Shown here: one piece after another, positions 27,355 through 36,033 of the stretch
Position numbering within the stretch: position 1 is the stretch's first letter
Layout: every line of letters begins with the position of its first letter
Origin: Gammaproteobacteria bacterium
GTDB lineage: Bacteria > Pseudomonadota > Gammaproteobacteria > Burkholderiales > Burkholderiaceae_C
Reading direction: 5' to 3'
NCBI GenBank assembly: GCA_018815325.1
Contig: JAHIYE010000011.1
Span: forward strand, 62,001-126,000
DNA length: 64,000 nt
The notes under the pieces: generated by a model
The model's input: only the letters and a program-made list of their open reading frames with translations
The model's database searches: none
Told to the model about the DNA's origin: nothing
Position numbers and translations under genes: made by a program

Positions 27355-29049
27355 ATGCCATTGCCACCCGCCCCGACCCGACGCGCCGCCCTGTTGACCC
27401 AGGACGCCTACGATGCACCCGCGAGAGCCACATCCAGGGCACAGCGAAAAACGACTGCCAGCCCGTCGCGAGCCACGATGGAAGACAAGCCTCAGGCACG
27501 GCAGTTGAAAAGCGGGCCAGACCACACACAGGAACGCAGCCCCCAAGCGGAGCGGTACGACGCCACGGAGCAGCGTCCTCTTCCGGCCAGCAGCGACACC
27601 GAGGTCCGCGACCAGCATGCGCCTGTCACCACAGCAAAACCCAAGAAGAAAAAATCCACCGGGCCGACCAAGTTGTTCGTGCTCGACACCAATGTGCTGC
27701 TGCACGACCCGATGTGCCTGTTCCGTTTCGAGGAGCATGACATCTTCCTGCCCATGATCGTGCTGGAGGAACTCGACGGCCATAAAAAAGGCATGACCGA
27801 AGTCGCGCGCAACGCCCGCCAGACCAGCCGTACCCTGGATGGACTGGCCGGCGCGCCAGGAGCCGACATGGCCAAAGGCCTGCCGCTCGATGCCACGGGC
27901 CACCGGGAGGCTGGCGGCAAGCTCTTCTTCCAGACCCAGCTCCTGAACTACACCCTGCCCACCAGCCTGCCCCAGGGCAAGGCCGACAACCAGATTCTCG
28001 GCGTGGTGGAGGCCTTGCGCGAGCAATACGCACCGCGCGAAGTGGTGCTGGTGTCCAAGGACATCAACATGCGCGTCAAATCACGCGCACTCGGGCTGGC
28101 CACTGACGACTACCAGAACGACAAGGCACTGGAAGACGGCGATCTGCTCTACTCGGGTGCGCTGGCCCTGCCAGCCGACTTCTGGAGCACCCATGGCCAG
28201 ACCGTTGAAAGCTGGCAACAGGGACAGCACACCTTCTACCGCATCAATGGCCCGATCGTGCCGAGTCTGCTGATCAACCAGTTCGTCTACTTCGAAGCGC
28301 CAGGTGAGCCCATCCTGTATGCCCGCGTCACCGAGATCCGGGGCAAGTCGGCCGTCTTCAAGACCCTGAAGGACTTCAATCACCTCAAGAATGCCGTCTG
28401 GGGCGTAACCACCCGCAACCGTGAACAGAACTTCGCCATGAACCTGTTGACCGACCCAGAGGTGGATTTCGTTACCCTGACCGGCACCGCAGGCACCGGC
28501 AAGACGCTGATGGCGCTGGCGGCCGGCCTGACGCAGGTGCTGGACGACCGGCGCTACACCGAGATCATCGTCACCCGCGCCACCGTGAGCGTGGGTGAGG
28601 ACATCGGCTTTCTGCCTGGCACGGAAGAAGAGAAAATGGGCCCCTGGATGGGCGCACTCGATGACAACCTGGAAGTTCTGGGCAAGACGGACACCAGTGC
28701 CGGAGAATGGGGTCGCGCGGCGACCAGCGAACTGATCCGCAGCCGCATCAAGATCAAGAGCATGAACTTCATGCGTGGACGAACCTTTCTCAACAAGTAC
28801 GTGATCATCGATGAGGCCCAAAACCTCACGCCCAAGCAGATGAAGACGCTCATCACCCGGGCCGGTCCGGGCACCAAGATCGTCTGCATGGGCAACCTCG
28901 CGCAAATCGACACACCCTACCTGACCGAGGGCTCCTCCGGCCTGACCTTTGCCGTGGACAAGTTCAAGGGCTGGCCACACAGCGGACATATCACGCTGGC
29001 GCGCGGTGAACGCTCCCGATTAGCCGACTTCGCCAGCGAAGTGCTATAA
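27355..29049 (+). CDS. PIN-PhoH fusion ATPase (PhoH2 / YlaK type)
   Basis: This 564-residue protein has a low-complexity polar N terminus (residues 1-100), a PIN nuclease domain starting at KLFVLDTNVLLHDP (about 105-240, acidic residues retained) and a PhoH ATPase domain (about 345-560) with GTAGTGKTLMALAAG and VIIDEAQNLTPKQMKTL. In characterised PhoH2 proteins the pair works as an ATP-driven RNA helicase and ribonuclease. It is flanked by terminators on both sides and so is probably transcribed alone. Confidence 0.93.
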   Translation: MPLPPAPTRRAALLTQDAYDAPARATSRAQRKTTASPSRATMEDKPQARQLKSGPDHTQERSPQAERYDATEQRPLPASSDTEVRDQHAPVTTAKPKKKKSTGPTKLFVLDTNVLLHDPMCLFRFEEHDIFLPMIVLEELDGHKKGMTEVARNARQTSRTLDGLAGAPGADMAKGLPLDATGHREAGGKLFFQTQLLNYTLPTSLPQGKADNQILGVVEALREQYAPREVVLVSKDINMRVKSRALGLATDDYQNDKALEDGDLLYSGALALPADFWSTHGQTVESWQQGQHTFYRINGPIVPSLLINQFVYFEAPGEPILYARVTEIRGKSAVFKTLKDFNHLKNAVWGVTTRNREQNFAMNLLTDPEVDFVTLTGTAGTGKTLMALAAGLTQVLDDRRYTEIIVTRATVSVGEDIGFLPGTEEEKMGPWMGALDDNLEVLGKTDTSAGEWGRAATSELIRSRIKIKSMNFMRGRTFLNKYVIIDEAQNLTPKQMKTLITRAGPGTKIVCMGNLAQIDTPYLTEGSSGLTFAVDKFKGWPHSGHITLARGERSRLADFASEVL

Positions 29050-29076
29050 AAAAAAGAGCGCTTTGCGCTCTTTTTT
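29050..29076. terminator. Bidirectional intrinsic terminator between phoH-like gene and dnaB
   Basis: AAAAAAGAGCGC and GCGCTCTTTTTT form a perfect 12-base stem around TTT. A and T runs on both sides allow termination of both convergent genes. Confidence 0.9.
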
Positions 29077-29099
29077 ATTGGGCTGGACGATGATTTCCA

Positions 29100-30506
29100 T
29101 CAGAAATCATCGCTGTGATTACTGGCCAGACTCTCAAACTTGGTGATGGGCTTGAGGAAGGCCAGCTTGACCGTGCCGGTCGGGCCGTTACGCTGCTTGG
29201 CAATGATCACCTCAGCGACACCGGGCTCCTTGCAGGCGTCCTTGGTGTAGTACTCGTCACGGTAAATGAACATGATGATGTCGGCATCCTGCTCGATCGC
29301 GCCCGACTCCCGCAAATCGCTCATCATCGGGCGCTTGTCAGGACGCTGCTCCACGCTGCGGTTGAGCTGCGACAAGGCGATCAGGGGACATTTCAGTTCC
29401 TTGGCCAGCATCTTGAGTCCCCGCGAAATCTCACCGAGCTCGGTGGCCCGGTTCTCTCCATCGCTGCTGGAGCCACTCATGAGCTGCAGGTAGTCGACCA
29501 CGATCAGCCCGAGCTGACCGCACTGGCGTGCCAGACGGCGGGCATTGGCCCGCAACTCACTGGTGGTCAGACCGGCTGTTTCATCGATGTGCAGCGAGAT
29601 GTTGCGCAGCTTCTCGATCGCCTCGGTCAGCCGTGGCCACTCATCATCGGACAGTTTGCCCGTGCGCAAATTGCTCTGGTTGATGCGACCAATCGAGCCC
29701 ACGATACGTACGGCAAGCTGGGCTGCCCCCATCTCCATGGAAAACACAGCCACCGGCAGACCTTCGTTGAGCGCCACATGCTCGGCGATGTTGATGGCCA
29801 GCGCGGTCTTGCCCATGGAGGGACGGGCCGCCAACACAATCATGTCGCCCGCCTGAAAGCCCGAAGTCAAACGATCCAGGTCATAGAAACCTGTGGGCAC
29901 CCCGGTGATATCGTTCGGGTTGTCGGCCATTTCCTGCACACGGTCCAGCAGGTCCACCACCAGGGTGTCCATACCCTGAAAACCTTGCTTCATGCGCGAG
30001 CCTTCCTCGCCAATGTTGAAGATTTTCTGCTCCGACTCATCCAGGATCGCCGCCACCGGGCGCCCCTTGGGGTTGAAGGCATTGGTCGCTATTTCATCGC
30101 TGGCACTGACCAGCTTGCGCAGGATGGAACGCTCGCGCACGATCTCGGCATAACGGCGGATGTTGCCCGCACTCGGCACATACTGGGCTAGCGAGTTGAG
30201 ATAGGTCAGGCCACCTACCTCTTCGGCTTTTCCCATACCCTGCAAATGCTCGAACACCGTGATCACATCAGCAGGCCGGCTGCCGTTGATAAGCATGCCC
30301 ATGGCCGCATAGATCAGCTTGTGTTCGTAGCGGTAGAAATCGCTGTCGACCAACAAGTCACCCACACGATCCCAGGCCTCGTTATCAAGCAGAAGCCCCC
30401 CCAGCACGCTAGATTCAGCTTCGATCGAATGCGGCGGGATGCGCAACTGCGCAACTTGCCGATCTTGGCCGTAGTCATCACCTACAGCAGAAAGTACAGC
30501 GGACAT
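29100..30506 (-). CDS. dnaB: Replicative DNA helicase DnaB
   Basis: This 468-residue protein has the N-terminal domain beginning LRIPPHSIEAESSVLGGLLLD and the RecA-like helicase domain with AARPSMGKTALAINIAEHV (Walker A) and LIVVDYLQLMSG (Walker B). The DnaB hexamer unwinds DNA at the replication fork. The gene lies downstream of rplI, separated by a strong terminator, so it likely has its own promoter in the 173-base gap. No intein or other insertion is visible. Confidence 0.98.
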   Translation of the reverse strand: MSAVLSAVGDDYGQDRQVAQLRIPPHSIEAESSVLGGLLLDNEAWDRVGDLLVDSDFYRYEHKLIYAAMGMLINGSRPADVITVFEHLQGMGKAEEVGGLTYLNSLAQYVPSAGNIRRYAEIVRERSILRKLVSASDEIATNAFNPKGRPVAAILDESEQKIFNIGEEGSRMKQGFQGMDTLVVDLLDRVQEMADNPNDITGVPTGFYDLDRLTSGFQAGDMIVLAARPSMGKTALAINIAEHVALNEGLPVAVFSMEMGAAQLAVRIVGSIGRINQSNLRTGKLSDDEWPRLTEAIEKLRNISLHIDETAGLTTSELRANARRLARQCGQLGLIVVDYLQLMSGSSSDGENRATELGEISRGLKMLAKELKCPLIALSQLNRSVEQRPDKRPMMSDLRESGAIEQDADIIMFIYRDEYYTKDACKEPGVAEVIIAKQRNGPTGTVKLAFLKPITKFESLASNHSDDF

Positions 30507-30629
30507 GGATGGTGATTTCCTTCTTTAACCCAATGCTACGCCGGGCATCGCTAGGCGTCGAGTGAAAACATGTGGACAAGCCAGTGAATAGCTGTGCGCA
30601 AGCTGTGTAAATCACGGGACAAGTAAATA

Positions 30630-30664
30630 AAAAAGCCGCCCGGGCCAGGCCCGGGCGGCTTTTT
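30630..30664 (-). terminator. Intrinsic terminator after rplI
   Basis: AAAAAGCCGCCCGGGCC and GGCCCGGGCGGCTTTTT form a 17-base perfect palindrome around one A; in RNA the central bases make the loop. A and T runs flank it on both sides. Confidence 0.9.
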
Positions 30665-30679
30665 CGCGATACGCGGGAA

Positions 30680-31132
30680 TCAGGCGGTTTCGCCGTAGAC
30701 CGACACCGTGATGTCCACGGCCACATCCGTGTGCAGAGCCACGCTGACCGTGTTGTCGCCGACGATCTTGATGGGACCGTTGGGCATGCGGATCTGGGAC
30801 TTGACAACTTTATAGCCGTTTTTATTCAGCTCTTCAGCGATGTCATGGTTGGTCACGGAGCCAAACAGGCGGCCATCCACACCAGCTTTTTGCGTCAGCT
30901 TGAGCGTGGTACCGGAGAGCTTGTCGCCTAGTGCCTGGGACTCGGCCAGCTTGGCAGCTGCAGCTTTTTCGAGCTCGGCGCGCTTAGCCTCGAACTCTGC
31001 CTTGGCAGATTCAGTAGCGCGACGGGCACGGCCGGAAGGAATCAGGAAGTTGCGGGCATAACCGTCCTTGACCTTGACGATCTCGCCAAGATTGCCAAGG
31101 TTCACGACCTTTTCGAGCAGAATGATTTGCAT
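30680..31132 (-). CDS. rplI: 50S ribosomal protein L9
   Basis: This 150-residue protein starts [32 protein letters not shown] in two conserved pieces of the L9 signature, with a long connecting helix (about residues 45-75) and a C-terminal rRNA-binding domain. It is the last gene of rpsF-priB-rpsR-rplI, 11 bases after rpsR, and is followed by a strong terminator. Confidence 0.98.
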   Translation of the reverse strand: MQIILLEKVVNLGNLGEIVKVKDGYARNFLIPSGRARRATESAKAEFEAKRAELEKAAAAKLAESQALGDKLSGTTLKLTQKAGVDGRLFGSVTNHDIAEELNKNGYKVVKSQIRMPNGPIKIVGDNTVSVALHTDVAVDITVSVYGETA

Positions 31133-31143
31133 GTGTCTACTCC

Positions 31144-31425
31144 TTAGATCTTGTGCTGGTCGCTGTACGGCAGCATCGCGAGGAAACGCGCGCGCTTGAT
31201 AGCGGTGTTGAGTTGGCGCTGGAATATGGCACGGGTGCCGGTCAGGCGCGCGGGAATGATCTTGCCGTTTTCGGCAATGAAATCACGCAGGGTGTCGATG
31301 TCCTTGTAGTCAATCTCTTCCACACCGGTAACGGTGAAGCGGCAGAAACGCTTGCGCTTGAACAGCAGGGATTGGGTATTGCGCTTGGGGCGCTTGTCTT
31401 TGTTGAAACGTTTTGGTCCGGGCAT
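31144..31425 (-). CDS. rpsR: 30S ribosomal protein S18
   Basis: This 93-residue basic protein contains [19 protein letters not shown] and the conserved C-terminal [16 protein letters not shown]18 binds S6 on the ribosome platform. It lies 16 bases downstream of priB and 11 upstream of rplI. Confidence 0.98.
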   Translation of the reverse strand: MPGPKRFNKDKRPKRNTQSLLFKRKRFCRFTVTGVEEIDYKDIDTLRDFIAENGKIIPARLTGTRAIFQRQLNTAIKRARFLAMLPYSDQHKI

Positions 31426-31441
31426 GATGGACTCCTAAAAA

Positions 31442-31753
31442 TTAATCTTGTCTAAATTCTTGAATCTGAAATACGACGTACTTACCGTTGCGGGGTGTGG
31501 TCAGAAAGCCGCTGAACCACCAGACACTGCCGACAGCCTGCTTTGCAAGCCGCTCGGCGATGGCACCGAATGCCATGGCCTTGACGAGCGCCTTGACCTG
31601 TCTATCCTGTCCGTCTTGCTGAATCAGCGACTCGTGTTCGAGTCTGAGATCCAGCGCCGGTAAACCGGCCGGGGTGTAGCGCAGAGTTTTGACTTCTGCA
31701 ATGCACGCTGTCAGGACTAGCTGGTTGGCGACCGTGTCACTCCTCGCTGGCAA
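31442..31753 (-). CDS. priB: Primosomal replication protein N (PriB), start uncertain
   Basis: The protein core NQLVLTACIAEVKTLRYTP through TTPRNGKYVVFQIQEF is the OB-fold single-strand-DNA-binding PriB found between rpsF and rpsR. In relatives I remember, the protein begins just before NQLV, but no ATG, GTG or TTG is present there: the codons are ACG (31735) and GTC (31732). A clear AGGAG lies at 31744-31740, ideally placed for a start near these codons. The nearest standard starts in frame are TTG at 31753, used here, and GTG at 31804 inside rpsF; neither has a ribosome site. Gene identity is firm; the start is not. Confidence 0.85.
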   Translation of the reverse strand: MPARSDTVANQLVLTACIAEVKTLRYTPAGLPALDLRLEHESLIQQDGQDRQVKALVKAMAFGAIAERLAKQAVGSVWWFSGFLTTPRNGKYVVFQIQEFRQD

Positions 31754-31757
31754 ACTG

Positions 31758-32126
31758 CTATTGGGCAGCGTATTCAGCCTGTTGAGCCTTGCGGGCGTCT
31801 TCACGCTCGACTGACTTCATCATGGAGGACGGGCCTGTTTCGGCCTTCTTCTTCAGAACCGTCAGGTGACGCAACACAGCATCATTGAACTTGAAGGCGT
31901 GCTCCAGTTCAGCCATCACGGCCTGATCGGCCTCGATGTTGACACACAGATAATGGGCCTTGGCCAGCTTGTTGATCATGTAGACCATCTGACGACGGCC
32001 CCAGTCTTCAACACGGTGCACTTTGCCGCCGCCGGCAGTGATCATGCCCTTGTAACGCTCCAGCATCGCTGGAACCTGCTCGCTCTGATCCGGATGGATC
32101 ATGAGAATGATTTCGTAATGACGCAT
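31758..32126 (-). CDS. rpsF: 30S ribosomal protein S6
   Basis: This 122-residue protein starts [21 protein letters not shown] and contains [25 protein letters not shown] in two adjacent conserved pieces. It opens the S6 operon. An AAGGAGT site precedes the ATG. The 5' leader holds a candidate promoter and an attenuator-like hairpin with a T run. Confidence 0.98.
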   Translation of the reverse strand: MRHYEIILMIHPDQSEQVPAMLERYKGMITAGGGKVHRVEDWGRRQMVYMINKLAKAHYLCVNIEADQAVMAELEHAFKFNDAVLRHLTVLKKKAETGPSSMMKSVEREDARKAQQAEYAAQ

Positions 32127-32159
32127 TGATACTCCTTGTGGATGACCCGCTGTGCGGGC

Positions 32160-32194
32160 AAAAAAAGCTACCCCCAGCGTCTAATTGGGGTGCA
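32160..32194 (-). promoter_or_regulatory. Candidate transcription attenuator in the rpsF leader
   Basis: On the minus strand TGCACCCC pairs with GGGGT-A-GC (one bulged A) around a loop of about 12 bases, then seven T follow. This has the form of an intrinsic terminator, yet it lies between the rpsF promoter and the rpsF start codon. It may attenuate the operon or belong to an S6:S18 autoregulatory leader. The pairing is seen; the function is inferred. Confidence 0.5.
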
Positions 32195-32211
32195 GCAAGG
32201 CGAAGCCGATG

Positions 32212-32217
32212 ATTATA
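32212..32217 (-). promoter_or_regulatory. Candidate -10 box of the rpsF operon promoter
   Basis: TATAAT on the minus strand is an exact -10 consensus 86 bases upstream of the rpsF start codon. No strong -35 is seen at 16-18 bases. Confidence 0.5.
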
Positions 32218-32480
32218 GCCTGATTCCATCAGCCCGCCCATCGCTCCGATACCAGCGGCACGCGGCGGCTCGGTGCGTTGAGCGCCATCTGCCAGATCGA
32301 TGCGCGATACACCTGCCAGGGAATTGCAGATCAAAGCAGTGGCTGGCGTTGAGCCGGTCTTGGGAGCGGGTGCCGTGCTCGACCCCAGTGGGCAAAAAAG
32401 CACCCTTCGCGCCTCCTGGTAGAGCTGTCCTCGGGGTTGCCGGGCTCTGCCCCCATCTCGCTCAGAACAGTCTGCGCGGA

Positions 32481-34598
32481 TCAGCTGTTTTTCAGGTTGG
32501 GGTAGCGCACATGGTCCACCAGTTCCTGAATCTTCTTGCTGGGTGCCGGGGTCACGAGACTGACCAGCACGATCACGGCAATCCCGACAGGCACACCAAA
32601 CAGGCCAGCCGAGATCGGCTGAATGTCCCACCAGAGCTGAATCGGCGAGGTCACGCCAAAGACGCTGCGCAACCAAGGCTGGGTGGTCACCATATAGTAG
32701 AACGTGGTGCCCAGGCCAGCGACCATTCCCAGGGAGGCGGCAACACCGGTTGCACGCTTCCAGAAAATGCCAAGCACCAGTGCCGGGAAGAACGCTGCCG
32801 CCGCAAACGAGAACGCAGCAGAGACCAGGAACAGGATATCCGCCGGCTTCTGCGCAGCCACGTAGGCCGCACACAAGGCCACCACCAGCAGCAGAACCTT
32901 GGAAATGGTCACGCGACGGGCCGTCGAGGCATTCGGATCGATCATCTTGTAGTACAGGTCATGGCTCAGCGCATTCGCAATGGTCAGCAGCAAGCCGTCA
33001 GCGGTTGACAGTGCAGCCGCCAGGCCACCGGCGGCCACCAGACCGGACACCACATAGGGCAAGCCACCGATAGCAGGTCCGGCCAGCACAATGATGTCGC
33101 CGCCAATGGTCATCTCGTTGAGTTGCAAAATGCCGTCCTTGTTCACATCCACAACTGACAGCAATGAGGGGTCGACCTTGTTCCAGGCGGCAATCCATTC
33201 GGGCAAATGATCGAAGGGCGTGCCGACCAGGGTCGTGAAAACTTCGTACTTCACGAGCACGGCCAGTGCAGGTGCCGTGAAGTAAAGCAAAAAGATGAAG
33301 AACAGCGACCAGGAGACCGATTCACGCGCTTCCTTCACGCTGGGCACGGTGTAATAGCGCATCAGAATATGCGGCAGCGCAGCCGTACCGACCATCAGAC
33401 AAAAAATCAGCGCCAGAAAATTGCGACGCGAGACATCAAAAGCCTCCTGGGCTGCGGCATCCCCATGGGGATCACCCGCAAACTGGCTGGCATGCGGCGG
33501 CATCGCGTTCAGCGGCTTGGCCTTGTTGTCGGCTGCAGCCTTCGCCTTGGTCCAGGCGGCATTGGCAGCCTTGGCATCCTTGGGCAAGCTACTCAGCGCC
33601 TTGTCAGCCGCAGCGATTTCCACCACCGGCGCATTGAGCGCCTTCAATTTGGTCACCTTGGCTTCTGCTGCCGCCTTGTCAACGGCCAGGGTGGCAGCGG
33701 GATCCTTCAGCTTTTCAGCCAGGACATCTGAGCGCTTCTGGAATATTGCGCGAACCTCGAGTTCCTTGGGATCGTTGGCCAGCTCCTTTTCCTTGGCCGT
33801 GACCTTCTGCAACTGGTAGCCGTAGACGGCCTGCGGCACCGGCACATTGGTCTGCTTGACAGACAGCCACACCACCGGAATCAGGTAGGCCACGACCAGG
33901 ATGATGTACTGCGCTACCTGTGTCCAGGTCACCGCACGCATGCCCCCCAGAAACGAGCAGACCAGGATGCCACCAAGACCGAGGAAAATCCCGAGCTCAA
34001 AGGCCACCCCCATCAGCCGGGCCGTGATCAGGCCCACACCATAGATCTGTGCGACCACGTAGGTAAATGAACACAGAATGGCCGCCACAATGCCGAGGAA
34101 CCGCGGCAGGTTGCCGCCATAACGCTCCCCAAGGAAATCCGGCACAGTGAACTGCCCGAACTTGCGCATATACGGCGCCAGGAACAGCGCCACCAGGCAG
34201 TAGCCCCCCGTCCAGCCCATGATGAAGGCCAGACCACCGTATCCAGTCAGATACAGGGTACCCGCCAAGCTGATAAAGGAGGCTGCGGACATCCAGTCTG
34301 CTCCCGTCGCCATGCCGTTGTAGATGGCCGGCACACGGCGCCCGGCCACATAGTATTCAGCCGCATCCGTGGTGCGGCTCATGATGCCGATGCCCGCATA
34401 CAGGCCAATCGTGGCGAACAGGAAGATGAAGCCGATCCACTCGCGCGGCAAGCCCATCTGCTCGAGGATCGCCAGCGCCACCACAAACATGAAGAACCCG
34501 CCCGTGTACCACTTGTACACCTGGTTCAGGTTCGACTTGAACGCCTTGTAGGCGGCCGCATTGCTGACACGAGCACCACTGCCAGGCATTCCACCCAT
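32481..34598 (-). CDS. Sodium:solute symporter (VC_2705/ActP-like) with extra coiled-coil loop and EF-hand
   Basis: This 705-residue protein has about 13 membrane helices of the sodium:solute symporter family, with YNGMATGADWMSAASFISLAGTLY near residue 95 in two conserved pieces and GQFTVPDFLGERYGG. It is longer than usual because of an Ala/Lys-rich, helical insertion (about residues 262-390). A textbook calcium loop, DVNKDGILQLNE, lies at residues 484-495. Such proteins take up acetate or other small monocarboxylates with sodium. The DUF4212 gene two bases upstream is the usual small partner. Confidence 0.9.
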   Translation of the reverse strand: MGGMPGSGARVSNAAAYKAFKSNLNQVYKWYTGGFFMFVVALAILEQMGLPREWIGFIFLFATIGLYAGIGIMSRTTDAAEYYVAGRRVPAIYNGMATGADWMSAASFISLAGTLYLTGYGGLAFIMGWTGGYCLVALFLAPYMRKFGQFTVPDFLGERYGGNLPRFLGIVAAILCSFTYVVAQIYGVGLITARLMGVAFELGIFLGLGGILVCSFLGGMRAVTWTQVAQYIILVVAYLIPVVWLSVKQTNVPVPQAVYGYQLQKVTAKEKELANDPKELEVRAIFQKRSDVLAEKLKDPAATLAVDKAAAEAKVTKLKALNAPVVEIAAADKALSSLPKDAKAANAAWTKAKAAADNKAKPLNAMPPHASQFAGDPHGDAAAQEAFDVSRRNFLALIFCLMVGTAALPHILMRYYTVPSVKEARESVSWSLFFIFLLYFTAPALAVLVKYEVFTTLVGTPFDHLPEWIAAWNKVDPSLLSVVDVNKDGILQLNEMTIGGDIIVLAGPAIGGLPYVVSGLVAAGGLAAALSTADGLLLTIANALSHDLYYKMIDPNASTARRVTISKVLLLVVALCAAYVAAQKPADILFLVSAAFSFAAAAFFPALVLGIFWKRATGVAASLGMVAGLGTTFYYMVTTQPWLRSVFGVTSPIQLWWDIQPISAGLFGVPVGIAVIVLVSLVTPAPSKKIQELVDHVRYPNLKNS

Positions 34599-34600
34599 GA

Positions 34601-34861
34601 TTATTCCTCGTCCTCTTGAACGCCGTGCTCGATATCCAGCTTGTTCATGTACCGGGCATAAAACCAGATGATCAGGCAGTAAACCACCAGGGAGCCTTGC
34701 GCCCCCATCCAGAAGCTGAATGGCCAGCCAAAGAAGTTGAAGCTCAAATCACGTGCGAAATAACTCACCACAAACGTGACCACGAACCAGATTGCCAGCA
34801 GAAGCGCCGTGATGTTGAGGTTCTTGCGCCAATAACTGCGATGGTTGTCGGTTAATTCCAT
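34601..34861 (-). CDS. DUF4212 small membrane protein, symporter partner
   Basis: This 86-residue protein has two membrane helices (ALLLAIWFVVTFVVSYF and LVVYCLIIWFYARYM) separated by FFGWPFSFWMGAQGS, the DUF4212 pattern. It is almost always next to a VC_2705-type symporter, as here, with two bases between the genes, and probably stabilises or assists it. The ATG at 34861 has AGGAG nine bases upstream. Upstream in-frame extension is not conserved. Confidence 0.92.
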   Translation of the reverse strand: MELTDNHRSYWRKNLNITALLLAIWFVVTFVVSYFARDLSFNFFGWPFSFWMGAQGSLVVYCLIIWFYARYMNKLDIEHGVQEDEE

Positions 34862-35014
34862 AACATCTAGCTCCTCCAAACTTGGGCCCCTTCGGGCATT
34901 TCGCAACCACCACCGGTCTCACATGCGGAGTCTGGCAGGCCTGATTGCGCCTTGATTCTTATGGCTGTGTAACCAGCGCTTGTTCACCTGTCATCCAGTA
35001 CCCGCATAACCGGA

Positions 35015-35593
35015 TCACGCAGATGGTGCCGCACGCAATCCGGTGTCGCGTTCCAGTTGGGCGGCAACTTTGGGCTCGAACCCCTTGAGATGGCGAATGA
35101 TCTTCACAGCCTCATCAGGTTCGCGCCGCTCGACGTGAACCCGTGCCAGCTGATACCAGCCAAACGGACTCATGGGCTGCAGTTCCGTGTTTTTCTTGAG
35201 CGCTTCCAGGGCTTCATCGAAGCGACGTTCTTGAATCAGCACCAGTGCCAGGCCATACCAGGCGCGGTCCATCCCGGGATCAAGCGCCAGCACCCGGCGA
35301 AACATCGGTTCAGCCTCGGCCGGCCGCTTGGCATCTTCCAGCATGTAGGCCAGATTGAACCAAGCCGCCGCATGATCAGGATGGGCCGAGGTCAGTTGTT
35401 CAAGACTGGCGATGGCCGCAGGCTTGTCGCCAAGCTGCGCGAGCAGGTGCGCACGGCTGGCCATGGCGTACCGATCCAGAGGTCTGATCTGGAGCAAGGC
35501 ATCAAAGACCTTCAGGGCATGTGATTTGTGCCCCAGCGTCAGCAGTGTCATCGCCTTGAGCTTGCCAAACTGGTAGGAAAGCGGGCGACTCAT
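35015..35593 (-). CDS. Tetratricopeptide repeat protein
   Basis: This 192-residue protein consists mostly of TPR helices: about four to five 34-residue repeats are visible, for example PAEAEPMFRRVLALDPGMDR followed by FDEALEALKKNTELQPMSP. No signal peptide or catalytic domain is seen, so it is probably a cytoplasmic scaffold. Its ATG overlaps the stop codon of the upstream small membrane protein gene (ATGA), which fixes the start and suggests the two products work together. Confidence 0.85.
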   Translation of the reverse strand: MSRPLSYQFGKLKAMTLLTLGHKSHALKVFDALLQIRPLDRYAMASRAHLLAQLGDKPAAIASLEQLTSAHPDHAAAWFNLAYMLEDAKRPAEAEPMFRRVLALDPGMDRAWYGLALVLIQERRFDEALEALKKNTELQPMSPFGWYQLARVHVERREPDEAVKIIRHLKGFEPKVAAQLERDTGLRAAPSA

Positions 35594-35886
35594 TTGCACA
35601 ATGCCACACCAATTTCCAGACAGATTTGGATGCGCATGACAGTTGCAGCAAACCAAACAAACAAAAGCAACAAAAACGCGACCAGTGGCACATGGCGTTC
35701 CAGAACGAACCTGGGCGTCAGAAAACGCGCCACCACAACGAATGGCCGTCCGATAATTTGCAGTATCTGGTAGAACAGGTTGTGCTCTTTCTTCGCGCCC
35801 GCAAGCAGGCCCAGCACTCCTTGCCCCAGCAAGGCCATCAGTGCAATTTCAGCAATCAGTTTGACAGTGGAAGCCAAAATTAGCAT
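35590..35886 (-). CDS. Small membrane protein of unknown function coupled to the TPR protein
   Basis: This 98-residue protein has a hydrophobic N-terminal half (residues 1-30), a short polar middle with KKEHNLFYQILQIIGRP, and a strong second helix (LVAFLLLLFVWFAATVM, about 67-83). I do not recognise a named family. It is joined to the TPR gene by a four-base overlap. Confidence 0.75.
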   Translation of the reverse strand: MLILASTVKLIAEIALMALLGQGVLGLLAGAKKEHNLFYQILQIIGRPFVVVARFLTPRFVLERHVPLVAFLLLLFVWFAATVMRIQICLEIGVALCK

Positions 35887-35967
35887 GAGACTCCGACAAA
35901 TGAGTTCGGCTCATAGTATGGGTGACATGCGGACTGTTCTCACGGAGAAACAGAACAGGGACAAGGA

Positions 35968-35984
35968 AAACCCCGAGAGGGTTT
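35968..35984 (-). terminator. Possible terminator after ppsA
   Basis: AAACCC and GGGTTT pair around CGAGA; on the minus strand TTTTCC follows. The stem is short. A second hairpin (GCAGGCAGG with CCTGTCTGC, 35996-36020) lies closer to the ppsA stop codon. Confidence 0.5.
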
Positions 35985-36033
35985 CCCCTGAAATCGCAGG
36001 CAGGCAATTACCTGTCTGCGAACCCCCTGCTGC

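Larger units (their letters stand above)
32127..32480. other. 354-base gap: rpsF leader and downstream region of the symporter gene
   Basis: I see no protein-coding gene. The part next to rpsF (32127-32217) holds the promoter -10, a terminator-like hairpin and a second small hairpin (GCCCGC-ACA-GCGGGT near 32145-32160). The remainder up to the symporter stop codon is GC-rich and shows nothing I can name. Confidence 0.6.
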
